Notes under the pieces: generated by a model
Seen by the model: the letters and a program-made list of their open reading frames with translations, nothing else
What the model was told of the DNA's origin: nothing
Database searches by the model: none
Part shown: piece by piece, positions 7,529-15,400 of the stretch
How positions within the stretch are numbered: the first letter of the stretch is position 1
How the letters are laid out: every line of letters begins with the position of its first letter
Program-made: the position numbers and the translations under genes
Assembly (NCBI GenBank): GCA_022730285.1
Contig: DZCQ01000029.1
Location: 12,124-31,200 of the forward strand
Reading direction: 5' to 3'
Source of the DNA: Flavobacterium psychrophilum
GTDB lineage: Bacteria; Bacteroidota; Bacteroidia; Flavobacteriales; Flavobacteriaceae
Length of the DNA stretch: 19,077 nucleotides

Positions 7529-8616
7529 TAAATGTTTTTTGCGATTATCTTCACAATTTCGTTTTCAGGAAAAAATTCTTTTGCAATTATTTTCAGTACT
7601 GTATAAAGAGGAATTGCAATTATCATTCCCAAAATTCCGAATAAAAAACCACTAATTAGAGTAATTAAAAATATTTCTAAAGGGTTTGAATTGACACTTT
7701 TTGAAAATATTATAGGTTGCGAAACATTATTATCAAATATTTGAACTATCCAAAAACCAATTAAAACATACATTGTAGTTGGTAAAATTTCATACTGAAA
7801 ATCTCCTCCAATATTACTTATCATGGTTAAAATTGCAGCTAAAATAGAACCTATTAAAGGGCCTACATACGGAATTATGTTTAGCAATGCACATAAAAAA
7901 GCAATAACCAACATATTCTGCACATCAAAAATTAGCAAAACAATTAAATACATCACAAATATGACACTTAATTGTATAAATAAACCTATAAAATACCTAC
8001 TTAACATTTTGTTTATTTTATCAAAAGAATTTAAAATTTTACTTTCATGTTCGTCTGGGATAATGCTTTTTATAGCAGTTAGATACATTTCTTTATCTTT
8101 TAAAAAGAAAAATGTGATAAATAAAACAGATGCCAATCCCATTCCAAAACTACCTAAAGTTCCAATTGTTGCATTAAAGAAAACAGTTATAAAATTATAA
8201 TTTATCATAGAGGATATATTTGTAAAATCCAGACTATTTCCAATTTTAATATTATGGTTTATAAGGTATAATTTAAATTTATGTGCTAATTCCATCATAT
8301 TACTTTCTATTGCTTTTGTATCAAGTAATGATAAATTATCGCTTTGTGAGGCAATAAGTGGGATGAATAAGAATATAATTCCTATTAAAATTAAAATAAA
8401 TATACCTAAAGTTGTGGCAACTGCAAGCGTATTCTTAAATTTGAGCCTTCGTTTTAAGAATACAACTACAGGACTCGCAATTAAAGTTAGCAACATAGAA
8501 ATAATAAGATATATCAAGACCGTGCTTATTAGATACAAAAAATATAAAACGATAGTAATTGCAACTATAGTTCCTAATGTTTTGAGTAATCCTTTTGCAA
8601 GAGTATCTGAATTCAT
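7528..8616 (-). CDS. AI-2E family transporter (PF01594)
   Basis: A 362-residue polytopic membrane protein with two N-terminal hydrophobic segments (14-52), another pair (65-90), a hydrophilic stretch (95-140), then a membrane-rich C-terminal half. Family signatures are NIIPYVGPLIG (246-256), DNNVSQPIIFSKSVNSNPLE (295-314) and FLFGILGMIIAIPLY (324-338). The family was named after the E. coli exporter TqsA, but members are diverse and include Na+/H+ antiporters, so autoinducer-2 export should not be assumed. Standard length. It is the first gene of a two-gene minus-strand unit with the methyltransferase. Confidence 0.9.
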   Translation of the reverse strand: MNSDTLAKGLLKTLGTIVAITIVLYFLYLISTVLIYLIISMLLTLIASPVVVFLKRRLKFKNTLAVATTLGIFILILIGIIFLFIPLIASQSDNLSLLDTKAIESNMMELAHKFKLYLINHNIKIGNSLDFTNISSMINYNFITVFFNATIGTLGSFGMGLASVLFITFFFLKDKEMYLTAIKSIIPDEHESKILNSFDKINKMLSRYFIGLFIQLSVIFVMYLIVLLIFDVQNMLVIAFLCALLNIIPYVGPLIGSILAAILTMISNIGGDFQYEILPTTMYVLIGFWIVQIFDNNVSQPIIFSKSVNSNPLEIFLITLISGFLFGILGMIIAIPLYTVLKIIAKEFFPENEIVKIIAKNI

Positions 8617-8644
8617 GGTAAATTTTTAATATACGAATATAACA

Positions 8645-8672
8645 AAAAAACTCGCTTCACAGCGAGTTTTTT
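8645..8672 (-). terminator. Perfect rho-independent terminator after the metalloprotease gene
   Basis: A 12-bp perfect stem (AAAAAACTCGCT at 8645-8656 with AGCGAGTTTTTT at 8661-8672) around the loop TCAC. It lies 17 bases past the metalloprotease stop and 28 bases before the AI-2E start, so it separates the two minus-strand units. It is symmetric and would work on either strand. Confidence 0.92.
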
Positions 8673-8689
8673 AATAAATTCATGTTTTT

Positions 8690-9649
8690 TTATAAACGAA
8701 ACGAAGCTCTAGTACCTCCAGAAACAAATACTGCATCCATTCTAGATTTTTGACCTAAAGAAAACATATACATACCTCTATCATCTGTATAATCCATATA
8801 GTTCATGTACATTTCTAGTGGTGCACCAGAGCAAGTACTTCTATGTCCAACAGCTGGAACACCATAATTTGCAGTGTTGTGTACTGGTGTGTCTGAAACA
8901 TAATCTGTTCCGCAAGTTGCATCTCCCCAAATGTGACGTAAATTCATCCAATGTCCAATTTCATGGGTTGCAGTTCTTCCTAAGTTAAAAGGAGCAGTTG
9001 CAGTACCTGTATTTCCAGTATATCTAGAATCTATAGCTACACCATCTGTTGCAGAAGCTCCTCCTGGAAATTGTGCATATCCTAAAATACCTCCACCAAT
9101 GGTACAAACCCAATAGTTTAATTTTGTTGTTGGAGAAGTAGCCGCAATACCACCTGTAGTAGTTTTTTTCATGGCATCATTAGTTCCCCAAGATGTTTTG
9201 GTAGTACTTTTTCTAACTATTTTATCTAAAACAAATGAAATTCCTACATTTGCTCTTTTAGAAGAATAAGGATTGTTAGCAGTATTATAATCAGAGTTTA
9301 GAGCATTAAAATCTTTGTTTAAAATGTCAATTTGTGATTTTAATTGTGTTAATGAAATGTTTTCTGCAGAGGTTTTATACAACACATTAAACACTACAGG
9401 AATTTGAATTTTTCCGTTTACTAATTTACCAGTTGCAATTGCATTCTCCGTAAACTTTTCAATTTCTGCCATTCTTGTTGCTAATGCTGGATTTCCTTTA
9501 AGTTGTTGTTCAAACACTTCTTGTGTAGCACAACCTCTGTGTGTAATATTTTCTGCTGCAACTTCTGTTGTTGCAATGTTAGAGTTTTCTTCTTTTTGAC
9601 AAGAGAACAATACAAAAGCTACTGATGCAGCTAATAATAATTTTTTCAT
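8690..9649 (-). CDS. M43-family zinc metalloprotease, predicted surface lipoprotein
   Basis: A 319-residue pappalysin/ulilysin-like metalloendopeptidase (PF05572). The zinc motif is HEIGHWMNLRH (H229, E230, H233, H239) and the Met-turn is in YMNYMDYTDD (281-290, M285). Cysteines 246 and 273 lie in the positions commonly disulfide-bonded in the family. A short pro-region contains RGCATQ with C40, possibly a cysteine switch keeping the zymogen inactive (inference). The signal peptide ends in a lipobox, LFSC, with C17 as the lipidated residue. It is followed by QKEE, which fits the C-x-K-(D/E)2 lipoprotein export signal described for Capnocytophaga, so surface display is likely. No T9SS C-terminal domain is present, unlike many flavobacterial M43 proteases. 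Monocistronic. Confidence 0.92.
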   Translation of the reverse strand: MKKLLLAASVAFVLFSCQKEENSNIATTEVAAENITHRGCATQEVFEQQLKGNPALATRMAEIEKFTENAIATGKLVNGKIQIPVVFNVLYKTSAENISLTQLKSQIDILNKDFNALNSDYNTANNPYSSKRANVGISFVLDKIVRKSTTKTSWGTNDAMKKTTTGGIAATSPTTKLNYWVCTIGGGILGYAQFPGGASATDGVAIDSRYTGNTGTATAPFNLGRTATHEIGHWMNLRHIWGDATCGTDYVSDTPVHNTANYGVPAVGHRSTCSGAPLEMYMNYMDYTDDRGMYMFSLGQKSRMDAVFVSGGTRASFRL

Positions 9650-9701
9650 GGTTTTGGTTGGTTTGTTGTTAATTTATTTGTATATTGATTAATAATCATC
9701 G

Positions 9702-9733
9702 CAATATTATTACTTTTATTTCAATATGCCAAA
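9702..9733 (-). promoter_or_regulatory. Candidate promoter of the metalloprotease gene
   Basis: On the minus strand, TTTG (9733-9730) is followed after 20 bases by TAATATTG (9709-9702), one mismatch from the Bacteroidota TAnnTTTG -7 element. It lies about 50 bases upstream of the start codon. Confidence 0.42.
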
Positions 9734-9961
9734 TAATTCTCAGTATAAAAAATATTAAATTTTTAAAAGAACTCAATTTTAAGTATGTTAAACAGAATAA
9801 CTCTCATGGTTTTTTAATTTAGGAATCTACTATTTTTTTTATTTGGTATTAAGCAGAATACAGCTTGTTAAAATTCTTTGTTTATCACATACTCGACTTT
9901 TGACTTTACGAGATTAAAACCTTCGACTTACTTATAAGAGTTTTAAGTATTTACTTTTTTT
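9734..9961. other. AT-rich intergenic spacer without a recognised gene
   Basis: Together with the promoter region, about 310 bases lie between the metalloprotease start and the DUF4159 stop. I see no ORF with a family signature, no RNA gene and no strong terminator. The only structure is a weak dyad, ACTTA/TAAGT, near 9928-9946 that could be a poor terminator for the DUF4159 operon. Confidence 0.5.
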
Positions 9962-10609
9962 TTAATTATCAAAAGCGTGGTAAAGTATATTTGCACCCAT
10001 TTTAAGTGCCTTTTCATGAATCTCCTTTGGGTCATTGTGTACTTCTGAATCTTCCCAACCATCTCCTAAATCGCATTCGTAGGTGTATAACAGAACAAGT
10101 TTGTTTTTTATAAAAATGCCAAAAGCTTGTGGTTTTTTTCCATCATGTTCGTGTACCTTGGGAAGTCCATTTGGGAATTGAAATGGTTTTTGAAATAATA
10201 AATGTGTTGCAGGAATTTCGACAAAATCTTCTTTTGGGAACAGCTTTTTAATCTCTTTTTGAATATACTCATTCAAACCATAATTGTCATCAATATGTAA
10301 GAAACCTCCAGAAATAAGATAATTACGCAGGTTTTCCAGTTCTTGTTCGTTAAATGTTACATTTCCGTGACCTGTCATGTGTATGTATGGATACGAAAAA
10401 ATATCGGGACTTCCTGGCGAAACTGTTACTGGTTTCGGATTTATAGTAGTGTTGATATTTTGATTGCAAAACTGAATTAAATTAGGAAGCGATGTTGGGT
10501 TTGCATACCAATCTCCACCACCACTATATTTTAGCAATGCTATTTCTTGTGCTTTTGTTGGAAATAAAATAAATAAAATTAGTAATTGAAAAAATTGTAT
10601 GTATTTCAT
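9962..10609 (-). CDS. DUF4159-domain exported protein
   Basis: A 215-residue protein with signal peptide MKYIQFFQLLILFILFPTKA (cleavage after residue 20). I chose the ATG at 10609 because the frame's extension to 10666 runs back into the rsmE 3' end and only adds residues before this signal peptide. The mature part matches DUF4159 (PF13709): LLKYSGGGDWYANP, YIHMTGHGNVTF (75-86) and GGFLHIDDNYG (101-111). The domain is thought to have a glutamine-amidotransferase-like fold but no reaction is known. The cysteine expected in an active amidotransferase is not evident at the GHG turn, so catalysis is doubtful. It starts 19 bases after rsmE in the tsaD-rsmE operon. Confidence 0.83.
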   Translation of the reverse strand: MKYIQFFQLLILFILFPTKAQEIALLKYSGGGDWYANPTSLPNLIQFCNQNINTTINPKPVTVSPGSPDIFSYPYIHMTGHGNVTFNEQELENLRNYLISGGFLHIDDNYGLNEYIQKEIKKLFPKEDFVEIPATHLLFQKPFQFPNGLPKVHEHDGKKPQAFGIFIKNKLVLLYTYECDLGDGWEDSEVHNDPKEIHEKALKMGANILYHAFDN

Positions 10610-10628
10610 CTTGTTTTTTTTTATACTG

Positions 10629-11333
10629 TTATTCGTTATTAAAAACAAGACTATGGCAAGCAACAATTGCGGCAGTTTCTGTACGAAGTCTGGTATTTCC
10701 TAACGAAATAGGTTGATAATTATTAGCAAGGGCAAGTTGAATTTCGGTATTAGAAAAATCGCCCTCAGGTCCTATTAAAACGGTGTATTTTTCTTTGGGT
10801 TTTATAGCTGTTTTAAATGAGGTTTTTTCTAATTCTTCGCAATGAGCAATATAAAGACTTCCTTCTTGATTTTTGCTAACAAATTCTTTAAAACTAATAG
10901 GTGGGTTTAATTTTGGTTCAAAAAGATGTAAGGATTGTTTCATTGCTGTCAAGATTATTTTAGCATATCGTTCTAGATTGATTGTTTTTCGCTCCGATCT
11001 ATCACAAATTATAGGTGTAATTTCATGAATACCCATTTCGGTCGCTTTTTCTAAAAACCATTCAAACCGTTCATTCATTTTTGTAGGAGCAACAGCTATA
11101 TGAATATAATAATCGGTAGGATTTACAGTGGTTACAGAAACTATTTTGACAGTGCATTTTTTTTCTGTGGCTAGAATTATTTGGGTATAAAACAAATTAC
11201 CTTTTCCGTTAGTTACCTGTATTTCATCTGCTTCTTTTTTTCTTAAAACCTTTATTATATGTTTGCTTTCTTCTTTGTCAAAAGAAAATTCTTTGCATAA
11301 TTCGGTTATATTTGAATTGTAAAATAGTTGCAT
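10629..11333 (-). CDS. rsmE: 16S rRNA (uracil(1498)-N(3))-methyltransferase RsmE
   Basis: A 234-residue SPOUT-class enzyme that methylates N3 of U1498 of 16S rRNA, using SAM, in the decoding region of the 30S subunit. The N-terminal PUA-like part has KHIIKVLRKK (24-33). The central EKATEMGIHEITPIICDRSE (95-114) and the C-terminal trefoil-knot motifs LIGPEGDFS (186-194) and SLGNTRLRTETAA (210-222) are diagnostic. Standard length. It starts 4 bases after the tsaD stop, so the two are translated from one message, and DUF4159 follows. Confidence 0.95.
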   Translation of the reverse strand: MQLFYNSNITELCKEFSFDKEESKHIIKVLRKKEADEIQVTNGKGNLFYTQIILATEKKCTVKIVSVTTVNPTDYYIHIAVAPTKMNERFEWFLEKATEMGIHEITPIICDRSERKTINLERYAKIILTAMKQSLHLFEPKLNPPISFKEFVSKNQEGSLYIAHCEELEKTSFKTAIKPKEKYTVLIGPEGDFSNTEIQLALANNYQPISLGNTRLRTETAAIVACHSLVFNNE

Positions 11334-11337
11334 ATTT

Positions 11338-12360
11338 TTAAAAATCTATTCTTGCTTTACTAACTACGGTTGCATCTTCAAACTTGTTTTCTAGGTATTT
11401 TTGATAGGCAACAATTCCTATCATGGCAGCATTATCTGTGGTGTATTCAAATTTTGGCACAAAAGTTTTCCAATGGTGTTTTTGTTCGGCTTGTTTTAAA
11501 GCATTTCTAATTCCGGAATTTGCTGAAACACCACCACCAATAGCTATTTGAGAAATACCTGTTTGTTTGACGGCTAGTTTTAATTTGTCCATTAATATCT
11601 CGATAATGATATTCTGGATAGAGGCACAAATGTCGTTTCTGTTTTCTTGTATAAAATTAGGATTTTCTTTAACTTTTTTTTGGATAAAATATAAAAATTG
11701 TGTTTTGAGTCCAGAGAAGCTAAAATCTAAGTTTGGAATTTTTGGTTTTGTAAAAGAAAATGCTTTTGGGTTTCCTAATTGTGCATATTTGTCTATTGAT
11801 GGCCCACCAGGATATGCAAATCCTAGTATTTTTGCACTTTTATCAAATGCTTCCCCTACAGCATCATCAGTGGTTTGACCAATTATTTTTAAATCGAAAA
11901 AACCATTTACTTGTACAATTTGCGTATGCCCACCAGATATTGTAAGTGCCAAAAACGGAAAAGTAGGTTTTTCAAAAGCCTCTTCCTCAATAAAGTGTGC
12001 TAAAATATGTGCATGCATGTGGTTTACAGCAATTAACGGAATTTGCAATGCGATAGCTAAACTTTTTGCAAAGGAACTTCCAACTAGCAAGGAACCCATT
12101 AATCCTGGGCCTTGTGTAAATGCAATTGCGTTTAATTGACTTTTGCAAATTCCAGCTTTTGTAAGAGCGGCTTCAACCACCGGAACAATATTTTGTTGAT
12201 GAGCTCTAGAAGCAAGTTCTGGTACGACACCACCATATTGTTCATGGATTAGTTGTTGTGCAACTACGTTAGAAAGTACTTTGTTATTTTTCATAACTGC
12301 TGCTGCGGTATCGTCGCAAGAACTTTCTATTGCTAATATGTATATAGGTTTTTGGTGCAT
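11338..12360 (-). CDS. tsaD: tRNA N6-adenosine threonylcarbamoyltransferase TsaD
   Basis: A 340-residue ASKHA-fold enzyme that, with TsaB and TsaE, moves threonylcarbamoyl from TC-AMP to A37 of ANN-decoding tRNAs (t6A). It is essential in most bacteria. Visible motifs: ILAIESSCDDTAAAV (8-22), the metal-binding NHMHAHI (113-119, H114 and H118), SGGHTQIV, DDAVGEAFDK, FSFSGLKT and IAIGGGVSAN, with a late TTDNAAMIG carrying the conserved aspartate. Full length and intact. It is the first gene of the tsaD-rsmE-DUF4159 unit and is divergent from tamB across 128 bases. Confidence 0.97.
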   Translation of the reverse strand: MHQKPIYILAIESSCDDTAAAVMKNNKVLSNVVAQQLIHEQYGGVVPELASRAHQQNIVPVVEAALTKAGICKSQLNAIAFTQGPGLMGSLLVGSSFAKSLAIALQIPLIAVNHMHAHILAHFIEEEAFEKPTFPFLALTISGGHTQIVQVNGFFDLKIIGQTTDDAVGEAFDKSAKILGFAYPGGPSIDKYAQLGNPKAFSFTKPKIPNLDFSFSGLKTQFLYFIQKKVKENPNFIQENRNDICASIQNIIIEILMDKLKLAVKQTGISQIAIGGGVSANSGIRNALKQAEQKHHWKTFVPKFEYTTDNAAMIGIVAYQKYLENKFEDATVVSKARIDF

Positions 12361-12384
12361 AAAGGCACGGATTTTGTATTATAT

Positions 12385-12417
12385 TTTGAAAAAACAATAT
12401 AAAAGTGCTATTTTTAC
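12385..12417 (+). promoter_or_regulatory. Candidate tamB promoter
   Basis: TTTG at 12385-12388, then 20 bases, then TATTTTTAC at 12409-12417. This is a good fit to the flavobacterial -33/-7 pattern (TTG-type box and TAnnTTTG-like box, about 20 bases apart). It lies 71 bases before the tamB start. Confidence 0.55.
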
Positions 12418-12426
12418 ATCGAATCA

Positions 12427-12434
12427 CAAAAATA
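12427..12434 (-). promoter_or_regulatory. Candidate tsaD operon -7 element
   Basis: Minus-strand TATTTTTG (12434-12427) is an exact TAnnTTTG match, about 66 bases before the tsaD start. No clear TTTG -33 box is visible upstream. It lies only 9 bases from the opposing tamB -7 element. Confidence 0.42.
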
Positions 12435-12488
12435 AGCATTTTTATTCATATATTAATCCTTTTAATAGGTTTTTGAAAACTACATTTT

Positions 12489-15400
12489 TTGGAAGAAACT
12501 AAAAAAAATACCATATCCACAAAATTTAGAAAGTATTTTCTGGCTCTTTTGCTAGGAATATTTTGTATGCTACTTAGTGTTGGTATTTTAGTAAGTTTGC
12601 CACCAGTTCAAACATTTCTTGGGCAAAAGGCGGCGGAATTTTTAAACTCCAAATACAAAACTGATATTACCATACAAGGAGCCAATTTTTCGATTTTTGG
12701 AGGAATAAAGTTAAAAGAAGTTTTGATAAAAGATTACAAAAAAGATACTCTTTTTTACATAAAAATACTAAAAACAAATATTTTAGACGCAAAAAAATTA
12801 GTAGATGGCGATTTGCATTTTGGTGAGGTTAGATTTGAAAAACTGTATTTTAATTTAAAAAATTACAAAGGAGAAAAGGAGAATAATCTAGACAAATTTA
12901 TTGCTCTTTTTGAGGATAAAAAGCCTAGCACTTCCACAAAAAAATTCTTATTAACCGCAAACGAATTGCATTTGTCCAACAGCACATTCTCTTTTATTGA
13001 TGAAAATCTAGAAGAACCATTAATGTATAGAGCTAAAAAGTTACACGCATTTACAACTAATTTTAAAATTTTAGGGCCAGATGTTTCTACCAAAATTAAA
13101 GAAATGTCGTTTACAGATAATAGAAATTTGGTAATTAATAACATAACTACCAATTTTTCCTATTCTAAAAAAGCAATTATATTAGATAAGCTAGAACTTA
13201 GAACACCACAATCTAGTTTAAACGGAAATGTTGCGTTGCATTACAAAAGAGAAGATTTTGCCAATTTTAATAACAAAGTGATTTTTGACGTAAAAATAAA
13301 AAAAGCAACGGTATCCTCTAATGATTTAAAATTATTTTATAATGAATTTGGGAGTAATCAGACTTTTAATTTGAAAGGAAATATACTAGGAACATTAAAT
13401 AATTTTGTATTTAAAAAGATTCGGTTGTTTGATGCCAAAAAATCTATTATTAATGGAGATTTTACTTTTAAAAATGTTTTTTCTAAAAACAAAAACGATT
13501 TTTATATGTATGGAAATTTCTCTAAACTATCTTCAAATTATACTAATTTAGTAGCAATATTGCCAAAAGTATTAGGAAAAAATTTACCAACTTCTTTTAA
13601 AAAGTTAGGATTTTTTACTATTTCTGGTACAACGGAAGTAACACTAAAAACGTTAAATGCAAAGGTAGTTTTACTTTCTGATTTAGGAAAAGCAAAAGCT
13701 AATGTGAAAATGACTAATATCGATAATATTAACAAAATTCAATACATTGGAAATATACAATTAGAACAATTTAATTTAGGGAATTTTTTAAATGAACCAA
13801 AACTAAGTAAAGTGAGTCTGAATTTAGATGTAAATGGAACAGCATTTACCGAGAAATATTTAAATGCGAATGTAAAAGGAGAAGTAAGTAGCATTTATTT
13901 TAATAAATATACTTATAAAAACTTGCAAATAGATGGAGAATTTAAAAAGCCTATTTTTAAAGGAAATTTAAACATAAATGATCCTAATTTACAAATGATT
14001 TTTAACGGAATTGTCGATTTAAGCAAGAAAGATGCAAAATACGATTTTCATGCAGAAATTGATTATGCAAATCTTGAAAAATTAAAAATTTATACCCAAG
14101 ATTCCATAGCCGTTTTTAGAGGGAATATTACTACAAATTTGCACGGAAATACCATCGATAATCTTTACGGAAGTGTAAATGTTAGCCAAACGTCTTTTGA
14201 AAACAGCAAGGACATTTACCTTTTTGAAGACTTTGCTATTCATTCTAGTTTTGATGCGTCTAAAGAAAGAACCTTGACCATCAATTCCCCAGATATTGTA
14301 GAAGGAAAAGTAGTAGGAAAGTTTCAGTATAAGCAATTAATTAAGCTAATAGAAAATTCCTTAGGGAGTTTGTATGCTAATTATTCGCCAAATAAAGTCA
14401 CAAAAGGACAGTATCTAAAATTCGATTTTAAAGTATACAGCAAGTTTGTGGAACTGTTTTTGCCAGAAATATCGTTAGAAAAAAACACCTTTATTAAAGG
14501 AGCAATTAACTCTAACGATAACGAGTTTCGATTTAACTTTAAGTCACCAAATATTGTTGCGTATAAAAATTCGTTCGATAATGTTATAATAGACATAGAC
14601 AATAAAAACCCTTTATACAATGCTTATATACAGGTAGATAGTATTAAAACAAAACAATATAAAATAGCTGATTTTAGTTTAATTAACGTAACGGCAAACG
14701 ATACCTTGTTTTTTAGATCCGAATTTAAAGGAGGCAAAAAAGTACAAGATTATTACAATCTAAATATGTATCATACTATCAATAAGGAGAATAATAGTGT
14801 GGTGGGAATTAAGAAGTCGGAAATAAAATTTAAAGATTATCTGTGGTTTTTAAACGAAAATGACACGAAAGATAATAAAGTAATTTTTAATAAAAAACTA
14901 ACAGATTTTTCTATCGAAAAAATTTCTATGACGCATCAAAAGCAAAATATAGAACTCATGGGAATAATGCGAGACTCAACCTACAAAGACTTAAAACTCT
15001 CTTTTAAAGATGTCGAGCTAGAAAAAATTACTCCCGAAATAGACAGCCTGAAAGTGCAAGGAAGACTAAATGGATTGGTCAATTTTAAACAAAATAAAGC
15101 AATATACGAGCCATCTTCCTCCATAACAATAGATAGTTTGGCTATTAATAATCTTCCACTAGGAACCCTAAATTTACAAGCAGTAGGCGATAATACCTTT
15201 AAAAAATTTAGTGTTAACTCTTCTTTAAATAATAATAATAATACCAAAACTTTTTCCACCACAGGAAATGTATTTGTAGAAGATAAAAATACACTTTTAG
15301 ACTTAAAAGTACAGCTAAATAGCTTTAATTTAGGAATTTTTAGTCCACTTGGAGCAGGAGTTATCAGCGATATTAGAGGATTAGCATCTGGTTCAGCATC

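Noticed and set aside
7823..8629. Two long plus-strand frames (125 and 88 codons) opposite the AI-2E gene.
   Set aside because: They are lysine/isoleucine-rich antisense translations of a membrane protein gene without any recognisable domain.
10610..10666. A longer DUF4159 protein starting at 10666.
   Set aside because: The extension overlaps the rsmE 3' end and places a second hydrophobic run before a normal signal peptide at the ATG at 10609.
11567..11945. Plus-strand frames opposite tsaD.
   Set aside because: Antisense shadows of a strongly conserved gene, with no independent motif.
15224..15243. A run of five AAT triplets inside tamB, considered as a phase-variation tract.
   Set aside because: Triplet changes keep the frame and only alter an asparagine run, so no on/off switching is expected.
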